From Terriglobia bacterium (GTDB taxonomy: Bacteria > Acidobacteriota > Terriglobia > Acidiferrales > UBA7541): 64,000 bases of DNA. The stretch is taken from contig JAIQFB010000020.1 in the NCBI GenBank assembly GCA_020073485.1, positions 34,442 to 98,441 of the forward strand. Reading direction: 5' to 3'. The position numbers and the translations under genes were made by a program. A model generated the notes under the pieces. The model was given only the letters and a program-made list of their open reading frames with translations, had not been told where the DNA came from and searched no databases. Each line of letters begins with the position of its first letter. Within the stretch, counting starts at the first letter, position 1. Below, in pieces: positions 26,993 through 35,251 of the stretch.

Positions 26993-27700
26993 CTAAGGCT
27001 CCCCCGGTCCTGGATCCACCGCTAGAAGCGCCGGAACCAGGGCCACCAGCCTGCGCCGGAAGGGTTCCAGTTCCTCGGCAGGCAGGGCACAGAAAAACGA
27101 TTTCAGAACCACGGTCGTCTCCCCCATGCACGTGTTCAGATCATAGCCCCGGACTTCCAGTTCCCGCCAGGCGCGTTCGGAGAACAAAGGGCTTCCCTGG
27201 GCGGCTTTCACTATGATCGAACGGGTTTCCCTCTGCAATTCCCCTATGATTTCCTCCAGCGAATTCAGCTTATGGAAGAAACGGGTGCGGCTGCTGAAAA
27301 CGGCCTTGGCCAGCAAGCCACTTATGGTGGATATTCTCTGCGCGGTGGCGCCCCGGAAATTGGAAGAGGCCAATGGAGATACGTTGGGCAACGTCCCAAA
27401 ATGGGAACCATGCTCTTTAATCGTGTGAACCACAAGGCTTAAGCGATTGGCGAGACGGTCGAAAAGATCCGCGAATACTTCGGAATATTCCATCGCGCGT
27501 TCAAAGTCTTTTCGCTCACAAAGAGAGAGGGCTTCGTCTAAGGTAATGTTCAGAATGACGTTGGAGGATTCCAGGTCGCCGCGCGTGGCGTCAAAGAGCC
27601 GGTCCATCTCATTGGGCAACCAGGCGAACCAATCCTCGCGCACAGAACGGAAACGTTGCCTGGCACGCTTGGCGCCGATCACTCCCAAGGAGACCCCCAC
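26993..27700 (-). CDS. Helical protein of unknown function, 235 aa
   Basis: Open frame 'MGVSLGVIGAKRARQRFRSVREDWFAWL...' with codon use like a real gene. It has no signal peptide, is mostly helical, and is rich in charged residues with conserved-looking segments 'RAMEYSEVFADLFDRLANRLSLVVHTIKEHG' broken by loops. I do not recognise the family. It is divergent from lysS; the 108 bases between hold the lysS promoter. The 170 bases 26823-26992 between it and the sigma gene show no feature. Confidence 0.55.
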   Translation of the reverse strand: MGVSLGVIGAKRARQRFRSVREDWFAWLPNEMDRLFDATRGDLESSNVILNITLDEALSLCERKDFERAMEYSEVFADLFDRLANRLSLVVHTIKEHGSHFGTLPNVSPLASSNFRGATAQRISTISGLLAKAVFSSRTRFFHKLNSLEEIIGELQRETRSIIVKAAQGSPLFSERAWRELEVRGYDLNTCMGETTVVLKSFFCALPAEELEPFRRRLVALVPALLAVDPGPGEP

Positions 27701-27755
27701 CGACCCTGACAGGGACTCACGGGACTATATCACATTGTGCAAGGCTTGGCGTTCC

Positions 27756-27784
27756 TTGCCAGCCACCGGGTCACCCGCTATACT
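27756..27784 (+). promoter_or_regulatory. Sigma-70 promoter of lysS
   Basis: -35 TTGCCA (27756-27761), 17-base spacer, -10 TATACT (27779-27784). The expected transcript start near 27791 leaves a leader of only about 18 bases containing GAGGAGAGAG, which then serves as the ribosome-binding site for a CTG start at 27809. Confidence 0.75.
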
Positions 27785-27808
27785 TCCGACCTTTGAGGAG
27801 AGAGCCCC

Positions 27809-29413
27809 CTGTTACCTTTTGAGCCGCTCGACCAGTATCTCCAACGTCAAAAGAAGCTTGCCGAGATCGAGGCTCGCGGGTTCGAGGCCTATCCGCACAA
27901 ATTCGATTGGACGGCAACGCCGGCGGAATTGGTCGAAAAGTATGCCGCGGCGGACCACGATGCTCTGGAGGCCGCCAAGCCTCCGGTGCGCGTCGCTGGA
28001 CGCATCCTGACTCTTCGCCTGCACGGGAAGGCCGGCTTCGCGCATATTTCCGGCTCCGGCCAGCGGCTGCAGATCTACGTGAAGCTGGACATCGTGGGTG
28101 CGAAGGCGTTTGAACTGTTCCAATTGATGGACTTGGGAGACCTGATCGGCGTAAACGGCCATTTATTCCGCACCCGGACCGGTGAACTCACCGTTTGGGT
28201 TACCGAGCTTGCGCTGCTGAGCAAATCCCTGCTGCCTCTTCCGGAAAAATGGCATGGCCTTTCGGATGTCGAAATTCGGTATCGCCAGCGGTATCTCGAC
28301 CTGATTTCCAATGAAAAGGCGAGAGCGATTTTCTACCGGCGCGCGCAAATCGTCCGCGAGCTGCGGCGATTTTTCGACGCGCGTGGGTACATTGAAGTCG
28401 AAACCCCGGTTATGCAGCCGATTGCCGGCGGAGCTGCGGCGCGGCCTTTTATCACTCACCACAACACGCTTGATCTCGATCTTTATCTTCGCATCGCGCC
28501 AGAGCTCTACCTCAAGCGGCTGGTCGTCGGCGGGTTTGATCGCGTGTACGAGATCGCTCGCAATTTTCGGAATGAGGGCATCTCCACCGCACACAATCCC
28601 GAATTCACCATGCTCGAGTTCTATCAGGCTTACAGCGATTACCAGGACTTGATGGCGCTCAGTGAAGAACTCTTTGCACACCTGGCACAGGAAGTAACCG
28701 GATCGACGGTGGTGAAATACGGCGAGCACGAGCTTGATTTCGCCAAGTTCCAGCGGCTCTCGATGCGCGAGGCCGTCTGCCGCTACTGGCCGGCGGGTGC
28801 TGCTCCTGCGCCTACCGTTGCGGAACTGGCGGCGCCGGGCGGGCCGCGTTCCGCCGCCGAGCGCTACAACGGGTGGGCGCAGTCGCATGGGCGCGAGCCT
28901 CTTGCGGACCTGGCCGGACAAAAAGACGGGCAGATCACCGGACTTTTATTTGAGACTCTCGCCGAGTCTCATCTGATTCAGCCCACGATCTTGTACGATT
29001 TTCCCACCGACATTTCGCCACTCTCGAAATGCCGCCGGGACGATCCTTCGCTCGTCGAGCGCTTTGAAATCTATGTTGCTGGGATGGAACTAGGCAACGC
29101 TTTTTCCGAATTAAATGATGCCGCCGAGCAGGAACGCCGCTTCCGCCAACAGGTCGAAGCGGGCGGCGAGGAAGTGCCGCGCGAAGTGGACATGGATTAC
29201 ATCCGCGCGCTGGCGCACGGAATGCCGCCGACAGCCGGCGAAGGCATTGGCATCGACCGCCTCACCATGGTGCTCACCGACTCGCATTCCATTCGTGAAG
29301 TTATTTTGTTTCCGCTGCTCCGGCCGGAAATTCCGGGAGAAGGTGGCGCGGCGGGCGAACCGGCGGATCCTTCTCCACAACTTCCCACGCATCCTCCGGA
29401 CGACAAAAAATGA
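27809..29413 (+). CDS. lysS: Lysyl-tRNA synthetase (class II), apparent CTG start
   Basis: 534 residues if begun at CTG 27809. The only ATG/GTG/TTG codon in frame after the upstream stop (27794) is the TTG at 27929, which would remove the conserved N-terminal helix ([25 protein letters not shown]). Anticodon-binding OB fold at about residues 60-150; class II motif 2 '[14 protein letters not shown]'; motif 3 '[13 protein letters not shown]'. It charges tRNA-Lys in the cytoplasm. A central insert with Pro/Ala-rich sequence ('[19 protein letters not shown]') is longer than in E. coli. Overlaps lolC/E by four bases (ATGA). Confidence 0.93.
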   Translation: MLPFEPLDQYLQRQKKLAEIEARGFEAYPHKFDWTATPAELVEKYAAADHDALEAAKPPVRVAGRILTLRLHGKAGFAHISGSGQRLQIYVKLDIVGAKAFELFQLMDLGDLIGVNGHLFRTRTGELTVWVTELALLSKSLLPLPEKWHGLSDVEIRYRQRYLDLISNEKARAIFYRRAQIVRELRRFFDARGYIEVETPVMQPIAGGAAARPFITHHNTLDLDLYLRIAPELYLKRLVVGGFDRVYEIARNFRNEGISTAHNPEFTMLEFYQAYSDYQDLMALSEELFAHLAQEVTGSTVVKYGEHELDFAKFQRLSMREAVCRYWPAGAAPAPTVAELAAPGGPRSAAERYNGWAQSHGREPLADLAGQKDGQITGLLFETLAESHLIQPTILYDFPTDISPLSKCRRDDPSLVERFEIYVAGMELGNAFSELNDAAEQERRFRQQVEAGGEEVPREVDMDYIRALAHGMPPTAGEGIGIDRLTMVLTDSHSIREVILFPLLRPEIPGEGGAAGEPADPSPQLPTHPPDDKK

Positions 29414-30636
29414 AATTTGCCTGGCTGGTTGCGCGGCGGTACTTGCGGTCGCCGTATAAGCCTGCCGTGCTGCGCCTGGTCACGGCGTTTTCCGTGGTGG
29501 GAATTGCCGCCGGCGTCGCCACGCTGGTGATCGCGCTTTCGATGAACACCGGCTTTCGCCGGACGATTCAGGATCGCCTGCTGGGCGTCTCCGCGCACGT
29601 CAATTTGTCGCGCCCCGGCTCGGAAGGGATCGAGGACTACCGCGCGCTCGCCGAAAAGCTGAGCCACGTCGACGGCGTGCGCAGCGTCGCTCCCGCAATC
29701 TATCTGACGGTGCTGCTTTCCGGCACCGGCCGCGCGCGGGGCGTGGTGGTCAAGGGAATCGATCCAGTTTTGGAAGAGAAATCCGACGACGCGCTGCGCC
29801 ACATCGTGGCCGGAACGGCCGATTTCAAGCCCGATGCCGACGGCTTCGATTCCATCCTGGTCGGACATCTGATGGCCGCCGAACTCAACATCCGCATGGG
29901 CGACTACATCACGCTCACGAGCCCCGAGGGCCGCCTGACTCCCTACGGAATGGTGCCGCGATCGCGCCGCTTCCGTGTCGCGGGCGTATTTAATTCCGGC
30001 TTCTACGATTACGATGCCAACTGGGTCTTCGCCACGATGCCCGCCGCGCAAAATCTGGCCGGCGTGGCAGATGTGGCCAGCGTGCTGGAATTCCGCGTGA
30101 AGGACGTGGACCGCGCCGTGGACGCCGCCCGTCTGATCGGCGCTGCCGCGGGCGCGGGATTTGTGACCACCACGTGGGAAGACGAAAACCGCGCGCTGTT
30201 CCGCGCGCTGGCGCTCGAAAAACTCGTCACCGCGCTCTTCATCGGCCTGATCACGTTCGTCGCCGGACTGAATATATTGGTGGTGCTGGCCATGACGGTC
30301 ACCGACCGCGCGCGCGATATTGCCGTGCTGATGTCGCTCGGCGCCTACCGCCCGCAGGTCCGAAACATTTTCATGTTGCAGGGTTTGACGGTGGGAATCA
30401 TCGGTACATTCACCGGACTTGTGCTGGGCTACACAATTTCCTGGGCCGCGGGTGCCTATCACCTGATCCCGCTCGACCCGCAGGTCTATTCCGTGCCTTA
30501 CGTGCCGTTCCAATCCAGCGCCCTCGACGGGGCGTGGATCGCCGCCGCAGCGCTGGCCATCAGCGTGGGTGCGACGCTGATTCCGGCGCGCGCCGCGTCA
30601 CGCATTCTTCCTGTCGATATTCTGCGGTACGAGTAG
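29410..30636 (+). CDS. lolC: Lipoprotein-releasing ABC transporter permease LolC/LolE
   Basis: 408 residues, the normal LolC/E length. N-terminal membrane helix after '[15 protein letters not shown]'; a periplasmic domain from about 50 to 250; three C-terminal helices with the FtsX-type fold, including '[33 protein letters not shown]' and the terminal '[17 protein letters not shown]'. With LolD it extracts outer-membrane lipoproteins from the inner membrane. There is only one permease gene, so a homodimer is likely (LolF-like). Translationally coupled to lysS. The stop codon TAG is the beginning of a palindromic repeat, after which the gene row is interrupted. Confidence 0.9.
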   Translation: MKFAWLVARRYLRSPYKPAVLRLVTAFSVVGIAAGVATLVIALSMNTGFRRTIQDRLLGVSAHVNLSRPGSEGIEDYRALAEKLSHVDGVRSVAPAIYLTVLLSGTGRARGVVVKGIDPVLEEKSDDALRHIVAGTADFKPDADGFDSILVGHLMAAELNIRMGDYITLTSPEGRLTPYGMVPRSRRFRVAGVFNSGFYDYDANWVFATMPAAQNLAGVADVASVLEFRVKDVDRAVDAARLIGAAAGAGFVTTTWEDENRALFRALALEKLVTALFIGLITFVAGLNILVVLAMTVTDRARDIAVLMSLGAYRPQVRNIFMLQGLTVGIIGTFTGLVLGYTISWAAGAYHLIPLDPQVYSVPYVPFQSSALDGAWIAAAALAISVGATLIPARAASRILPVDILRYE

Positions 30637-30660
30637 GACAGGCTTCAGCCTGTCGATTTT
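30634..30660. repeat. Single arm of the GGACAGG palindromic repeat, provides a stop codon
   Basis: TAGGACAGGCTTCAGCCTG..., self-complementary around TTC. Its first three bases are the stop codon of lolC/E. No second arm is seen before mazF. Confidence 0.8.
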
Positions 30661-30715
30661 TCGTTTTCCGCCACACTGAGAATGCGATTGACTAAAATCT
30701 TTCCTGCCCTTGCCC

Positions 30716-31045
30716 TCAGCCGATAAGCGCCACAATTTTCGCGCGCACCTCGGCCAGTTCGTCAGCGGAGACCGCGCCCTTGCGCTTGGCTTTTCGCACG
30801 CGCCAGTCCAGACTTTTCACTTGATCGGCGAGGACAACGCTGAGCGGGGTACCTGCAACGAGGACTTCGAACGGATAATTTTTTATCTGCGTCGTCAAGG
30901 GGCAGCAGATCATCAGGCTGGTCTTGCCGTTGTACGTTGCCGGACTTACGACCAGAACTGGGCGGTGCCCCGATTGTTCATGTCCTGCTTGCGGCGCGAA
31001 ATTCAGCCAGACGATGTCTCCTGCCTCAGGTACATACCGCGACAT
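30716..31045 (-). CDS. mazF: MazF-type endoribonuclease toxin
   Basis: 109 residues from ATG 31045. 'MSRYVPEAGDIVWLNFAPQAGHEQSGHRPVLVVSP', 'CPLTTQIKNYPFEV' and 'VLADQVKSLDWRVRKA' follow the classic MazF pattern almost position by position. MazF cleaves single-stranded mRNA at short motifs when its antitoxin is degraded. The start overlaps the mazE stop (TGATG), as in many TA pairs. It is placed in opposite orientation to the surrounding envelope genes. Confidence 0.95.
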   Translation of the reverse strand: MSRYVPEAGDIVWLNFAPQAGHEQSGHRPVLVVSPATYNGKTSLMICCPLTTQIKNYPFEVLVAGTPLSVVLADQVKSLDWRVRKAKRKGAVSADELAEVRAKIVALIG

Positions 31046-31287
31046 CACCAGGCCTCTTTGCCGATTGCGGGGCCGAAATCGACGGCTTTATGCTGATTTT
31101 TGGACGTAATTGCCTTCAGCAATTCGTCCAGGTTATACGATTTCTTGCGGACCGGTTCGATCACGATGCGGCCCGCTTCTTCCCGCACGTCCACCGCTTC
31201 ATCCAGGACGAGGCGCGTGGCGTGCATCACGGAGGCCGGGATGCGCACCGCAGCGCTGTTGCCCCATTTCTTTACCGTGCCTCTCAT
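31045..31287 (-). CDS. mazE: MazE-type antitoxin (AbrB/SpoVT fold)
   Basis: 80 residues from ATG 31287 with GGAGG six bases upstream. N-terminal swapped-hairpin DNA-binding domain 'MRGTVKKWGNSAAVRIPASV'; flexible C-terminal tail (YNLDELLKAITSKNQHKAVDF) that would occupy the MazF active site. The frame continues upstream to 31896, but that part is antisense to the oxidoreductase gene and is not coding. Binds MazF and probably autoregulates the operon through upstream repeats. Confidence 0.93.
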   Translation of the reverse strand: MRGTVKKWGNSAAVRIPASVMHATRLVLDEAVDVREEAGRIVIEPVRKKSYNLDELLKAITSKNQHKAVDFGPAIGKEAW

Positions 31288-31301
31288 GGCTGCCTCCAAA
31301 G

Positions 31302-31349
31302 TATCTACGACATATCTACAGTGTAGGAGGGCGTCCAAACCGTGTCTAC
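31302..31349. promoter_or_regulatory. Iterated TATCTAC repeats upstream of mazEF (candidate operator)
   Basis: TATCTAC at 31302-31308 and 31313-31319 (11 bases apart) and TGTCTAC at 31343-31349 (30 bases further, about three helical turns). The second copy is part of the near-palindrome CTACAGTGTAG. The position, 15-62 bases upstream of mazE, fits binding sites for MazE or the MazEF complex. Confidence 0.5.
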
Positions 31350-31426
31350 AATGTTTATACTGGTTCCGGCTGGTCCGGCGCGAGTGTGTCATAGATTCTC
31401 GTAAGTCGTGCGCTGACGGGTTTTGC

Positions 31427-31450
31427 AGGACAGGCAAGAGTGCCTGTCCT
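31427..31450. repeat. Palindromic repeat variant, single hairpin
   Basis: AGGACAGGCA / TGCCTGTCCT around a 4-base loop; a shortened relative of the GGACAGG repeat family, between the mazE promoter and the oxidoreductase gene. Confidence 0.75.
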
Positions 31451-31600
31451 ACAACGTAGTTCTGCGAAATAAGACTCCTAGATGAACTCACAAATCCGCG
31501 CAATATTTGCGGGCGAATCTTCACGTGCAAGTTGCAACGCGCGAAGCCAAGCGGTAGATTCGGAACATTCGTTCCACGCGGAGCACGGGAGGAAGACCAC

Positions 31601-33280
31601 ATGAGCGCGATCTCGAGGCGCGGATTTGTGAAGGGCGCGGCACTGGCGCCGCTGGCGCTGGCGCCATTTCGGTCGCTGGCGCAGCAGGGCGCGGCGCCGG
31701 GCGACAAGTTTGATTTCGTGATTGCGGGCGCGGGGCACAACAGCCTGGTGTGCGCGGCGTATCTGGCCAAGGGCGGGTTCAAGGTGCTGGTGCTGGAGGG
31801 GCGGCCGACGATTGGCGGAGGGACGAAGACGGCGGAGGTTTGCCTGCCGGGGTTCAAGGAAGATTTGTGCTCGAGCGTCCATTCGGGAATTTCCAATAAT
31901 CCGTTGATGAAGAACGACGAGCTGCGGCTGCGCGATTATGGGTACGGCGAGTACATCGAATCCGATCCCGTCATGCACATTCCTTTTCTGGACGGCGCGT
32001 CGATCACCGTGTGGCGCGACCTGGACCGCACTTGCGACACGATCGCGCGCATTTCCAAAAAAGACGCGCAGACGTACCGGCGGATGGTGGCCGAGTACAA
32101 GGCATATACGGCGGCCACCGCTGCGAGCAGGGGCGGCGATGCGGCCGGCGGCGTGCCCAAGATTCCGAAGGCGGGAGTGTGGCAGCGGCGCTTTGCAATG
32201 TCCGGATATGATCTGGTCAGTGAGTTGTACGAAAGCGAGCAAATGCGGCGCGCCAATCTGGTGTGCGGGCATTTTGGTTCCGTGCCCGGAGGAAACCAGG
32301 GCACGGGCAACCAAGCATTTTCATTGGTAACACAGCAGATCAGCGGGCGCGTGATCCCCAAGGGCGGCTCGGGCACTCTGGCCGTGGCGCTCGGGAAATT
32401 TATCGAAGCTCACAACGGCGTGGTCCTGACGAACAAGCCCGTGACGCGCCTCGTGATTGAGAATAACAAGTGCGTGGGCGTCGAGTGCCAGGATGGCAGC
32501 TTCTACCGCGCGGAAAAATCCGTGGTTTCGACGATCCACGTCAAGCACCTGGTGGACATGGCGCCGCGCGAATTGTGGGGCGAGGATTTTCTGGAAGGCG
32601 TCGAGATGTTTCAGCCCGAACACGCCATGATCAGCCTGCATTACGCGACTTCGGAGCCTCCGAAATATCCGCTCGCGACGGGCGGCACGATTTCCACGTG
32701 CGAGGCAGCCATCGCGCCCAGCCTGGATTACTACCTGCGCATGGATTATCTCGAGGCTCGCGGCGTGATCGATCCGAACGATCCGCCGGGGCTGCAGATT
32801 GTGAGCCCGAGCGTGGCCGATCCCAGCCGGGCGCCCGCCGGGTGCCACACGGTGAAGATCGAGAGCAACCTGCCCTACGGGCTGAAGGAAGGCCCCAAGC
32901 ACTGGGACAACATTAGGGATGAGGTCGCGGACTCGCTGCTAAATCATTTGCGGAAATTCGCGCCGAACCTGACGCCCGATAAATTCCTAGGGAAATTCAT
33001 CGAAAGCCCGCTCGATATCGAGCGCATGAATCCGTCGATGTGGCGCGGAAGCGCGCACGCCGGGGCCAGCATCCCCTCGCAGGTGGGAGCCATGCGTCCG
33101 GTGCCGGGCTGGGCAAATTATCGCATGCCGGTCGCCGGGCTCTATCAGACCGGAGCGTGCACCGCTCCCGGCGGCTCGGTCACGGGGATGCCGGGGCGCA
33201 ATGCCGCGGCGGTCATCCTCAAGGATTTCGGGACGAGCATCGAGGAAGTGGTGGCGAAGCCGCCGGGCAAGGCGTCATAA
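31601..33280 (+). CDS. Tat-exported FAD-dependent oxidoreductase (phytoene desaturase/PYROXD2-like)
   Basis: 559 residues from ATG 31601, preceded by GGGAGGAAG. Twin-arginine signal 'SRRGFVKGAALAPLALAPF', cleaved near 'SLAQQ'. Dinucleotide-binding motif 'DFVIAGAGHNSLVCAAYLAKGGFKVLVLE' and second FAD site 'GLYQTGACTAPGGSVTGMPGRNAA' at the C-terminus define the NAD(P)/FAD amine oxidase/phytoene desaturase superfamily. Tat export implies a folded, cofactor-loaded periplasmic enzyme; the substrate is unknown. The pentaheme cytochrome follows after 53 bases, a plausible electron acceptor. Confidence 0.85.
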   Translation: MSAISRRGFVKGAALAPLALAPFRSLAQQGAAPGDKFDFVIAGAGHNSLVCAAYLAKGGFKVLVLEGRPTIGGGTKTAEVCLPGFKEDLCSSVHSGISNNPLMKNDELRLRDYGYGEYIESDPVMHIPFLDGASITVWRDLDRTCDTIARISKKDAQTYRRMVAEYKAYTAATAASRGGDAAGGVPKIPKAGVWQRRFAMSGYDLVSELYESEQMRRANLVCGHFGSVPGGNQGTGNQAFSLVTQQISGRVIPKGGSGTLAVALGKFIEAHNGVVLTNKPVTRLVIENNKCVGVECQDGSFYRAEKSVVSTIHVKHLVDMAPRELWGEDFLEGVEMFQPEHAMISLHYATSEPPKYPLATGGTISTCEAAIAPSLDYYLRMDYLEARGVIDPNDPPGLQIVSPSVADPSRAPAGCHTVKIESNLPYGLKEGPKHWDNIRDEVADSLLNHLRKFAPNLTPDKFLGKFIESPLDIERMNPSMWRGSAHAGASIPSQVGAMRPVPGWANYRMPVAGLYQTGACTAPGGSVTGMPGRNAAAVILKDFGTSIEEVVAKPPGKAS

Positions 33281-33333
33281 GAGATCGCGTAAATTCGTTG
33301 GGCTATTTCGCAAATGTTCGCGGAGGAATACTT

Positions 33334-33912
33334 GTGCGAAGAGAACGGATCGTGCGCGTAGCCAGACTCGCCGCAGCGGCATTGGGTGCTGCACTACTCC
33401 TTGCGGCGCTGCCGCTCCGAGCGCAGCAATCCACGGCCACGGCGGGCGCCGAAAAACAGGTACCCGACAATCCGGCTGCACACATGCCGCCTGCGCAACC
33501 CCTCCCATACAGTCACCAGACGCATCTGGCGTTGGGCCTGGAGTGCAGCATGTGCCACACGAATCCCGAGCCGGGAAATCTGATGACGTTTCCGGCGACC
33601 AGCGTGTGCATGGGGTGCCATACGACGGTGGCCACGAACAAACCGTCGATCCAGAAACTTGCCACGTTCGCAAAATCGGGCCAGCCCATTCCCTGGGTGC
33701 GCGTGTATGCAGTCACGAAAGGGGTCAACTGGACGCACCGCAAACATCTCGATGCCGGGGTGAAGTGCGAGACCTGCCACGGCCAGGTGGCCGACATGGC
33801 AACGATGTCTCAGACGACCAGCGTGACGTCCATGGGCGTGTGCATCAGTTGCCACAAACTAAATAACGCTCCCACTGTTTGCCAGACCTGCCATTCGTGG
33901 CCTGCGAACTGA
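33334..33912 (+). CDS. Periplasmic pentaheme c-type cytochrome (class III/c7-like)
   Basis: 192 residues from GTG 33334 with GGAGG seven bases upstream; the longer open frame to 33040 overlaps the oxidoreductase and is not coding. Signal peptide ending 'LPLRAQQ'. Five heme motifs: CSMCH, CMGCH, CETCH, CISCH, CQTCH. The distal ligand histidines are in 'PYSHQTHLALG' and 'WTHRKHLDAG', as in cytochrome c3/c7 proteins. Likely an electron carrier in the periplasm and probably paired with the upstream FAD oxidoreductase. Confidence 0.88.
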   Translation: MRRERIVRVARLAAAALGAALLLAALPLRAQQSTATAGAEKQVPDNPAAHMPPAQPLPYSHQTHLALGLECSMCHTNPEPGNLMTFPATSVCMGCHTTVATNKPSIQKLATFAKSGQPIPWVRVYAVTKGVNWTHRKHLDAGVKCETCHGQVADMATMSQTTSVTSMGVCISCHKLNNAPTVCQTCHSWPAN

Positions 33913-33915
33913 AGG

Positions 33916-34036
33916 TAGGACAGGTCCCGACAGGGCCGGGATCTATGACTTCAGCCTGTCTGGTTTTTCGGACGCGCAAAAAATCAAAAGCGACAGTCTG
34001 ACGATTCCCTTCCCTCACCGCAAGAGCCTGTCCTAC
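33916..34036. repeat. Expanded GGACAGG palindromic repeat with an insert in each arm
   Basis: Outer ends TAGGACAGG (33916-33924) and CCTGTCCTA (to 34036) and inner parts CTTCAGCCTGTC and CGACAGTCTGA match the family, but each arm carries an additional 23-24 bases at the same symmetrical position. The spacer AAATCAAAAGCGACAG is shared with the copy at 16334. Confidence 0.75.
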
Positions 34037-34468
34037 TGGCCAGTAAAGCCTCCCTGTTTCGGAATGCACAGACGCAGAATTTCCGATGCAATGAATCGCG
34101 AATATGGCGTACGGGTTGCACGTATAGCTGGTGTATGCTTTGCAGGCGTGAGAAGTGTGGTCAGAGGCCGCACGGGGTCATCCCGCAAAAGCTGCAATCG
34201 TAGCTGTATCAATGAGTTGAGGAGCAGAGCAGCAAGTACCCAAATGAGTAAATATTTGCACAGGCACACACAGGGCGAGAAAGAGAAAGCGATTGTCCCG
34301 GCGACTTTGGGGTTTCCAGGCGGTACAGGTATGGTGGAACGGGAATGAGGAAAGTGGCATCTAATTTCGTATAAGGTTTACTTGGCCCCAAAGCGTTATT
34401 TGGACACGACCCGGGACCAAAATGGAACGGTAAAACGGATTCGCTGAACAAAGATTCATGACGGATTT
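34037..34468. other. Intergenic region, nothing recognised
   Basis: About 430 bases of lower GC content before lolD. Short frames exist on both strands, but none has a good start, coding-like composition or a recognisable product. It may contain the lolD promoter; no clear -35/-10 pair was found. Confidence 0.5.
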
Positions 34469-35221
34469 ATGACGGCAGAGACCACAGCCACGGTGAGAGT
34501 ACAAGAGGATGCAGCGCCCCGCGCGGGCGCGCTCATCCAGGCGCGCGACGTGCACAAGAAATATGCCGCGGGCGGCAGCGAAGTCACTGTGCTGTCCGGT
34601 GTTAACGTGAGTGTGGAGGCCGGGGAACTGATCGCGATCGTGGGGCCGTCGGGAGCGGGAAAGAGCACATTTTTGCACCTGCTGGCCGCGCTAGACACAC
34701 CAACGAGCGGTACAGTATACTTCGAGCAGAAAGCAATAGATTCGTTTCGGGAAAAAGAGCTTGCGGATTATCGCAACCGCTCGATTGGTTTTGTATGGCA
34801 GCGGCACCACCTTCTGGCCGATTTTACGGCGGCCGAAAACGTGGCTATGCCGCTGCTGATGCGCGGCACGGGATACGATGAGGCGCTCGAAACCTCCGCG
34901 CACTGGCTCCGGGAAGTAGGCCTGGAAGCGCGAATGAAGCAGCGGGCGGGGGAGTTGTCCGGGGGGGAGCAGCAGCGCGTGGCCATTGCCCGCGCACTGG
35001 TGCAGGGGCCGGCGCTGTTGCTGGCCGACGAACCCACCGGCGACCTGGACGAGCGAAACGCACTGGCCGTCTTTGAGTTGATGCAGCGATTGCATCGCGA
35101 GCACCGGCTCACCTCCATCCTGGCTACGCACAACACAGTTCTGGCGGGACGCGCAGATCGCGTGCTGCAACTGGAGCACGGATTACTCCTGCCGGTTGGT
35201 GGGGAAAGACCAAAGCCCTGA
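34469..35221 (+). CDS. lolD: Lipoprotein-releasing ABC transporter ATPase LolD
   Basis: 250 residues. Walker A 'GPSGAGKST', Q-loop 'FVWQRHHLL', ABC signature '[15 protein letters not shown]', Walker B 'LLLADEPTGDLD', H-loop 'LATHN'. The LolD/MacB/FtsE subfamily is shown by 'LADYRNRSIGFVWQRHHLLADFTAAENVAMPL'. The partner is presumably the LolC/E-like permease at 29410, now 3.8 kb away, because no permease is closer. The first ~25 residues are poorly conserved and the start (ATG 34469) has no good ribosome-binding site. clpC follows after 30 bases. Confidence 0.88.
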   Translation: MTAETTATVRVQEDAAPRAGALIQARDVHKKYAAGGSEVTVLSGVNVSVEAGELIAIVGPSGAGKSTFLHLLAALDTPTSGTVYFEQKAIDSFREKELADYRNRSIGFVWQRHHLLADFTAAENVAMPLLMRGTGYDEALETSAHWLREVGLEARMKQRAGELSGGEQQRVAIARALVQGPALLLADEPTGDLDERNALAVFELMQRLHREHRLTSILATHNTVLAGRADRVLQLEHGLLLPVGGERPKP

Positions 35222-35251
35222 AGTTGCACTGAGGGAGAAACGAGTTGACCC

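Noticed and set aside
27929..27931. TTG as the lysS start codon
   Set aside because: It would remove about 40 conserved N-terminal residues of LysRS and leaves the strong ribosome-binding site at 27795-27804 without a start.
31288..31896. N-terminal extension of mazE to 283 residues
   Set aside because: It runs antisense through the start of the oxidoreductase gene; MazE has a proper ATG and GGAGG at 31287.
33040..33333. N-terminal extension of the cytochrome gene
   Set aside because: Overlaps the oxidoreductase C-terminus in another frame; the signal peptide and ribosome-binding site point to GTG 33334.
34064..34348. Small frames in the gap before lolD
   Set aside because: Composition unlike coding sequence, no ribosome-binding site, no recognisable similarity.
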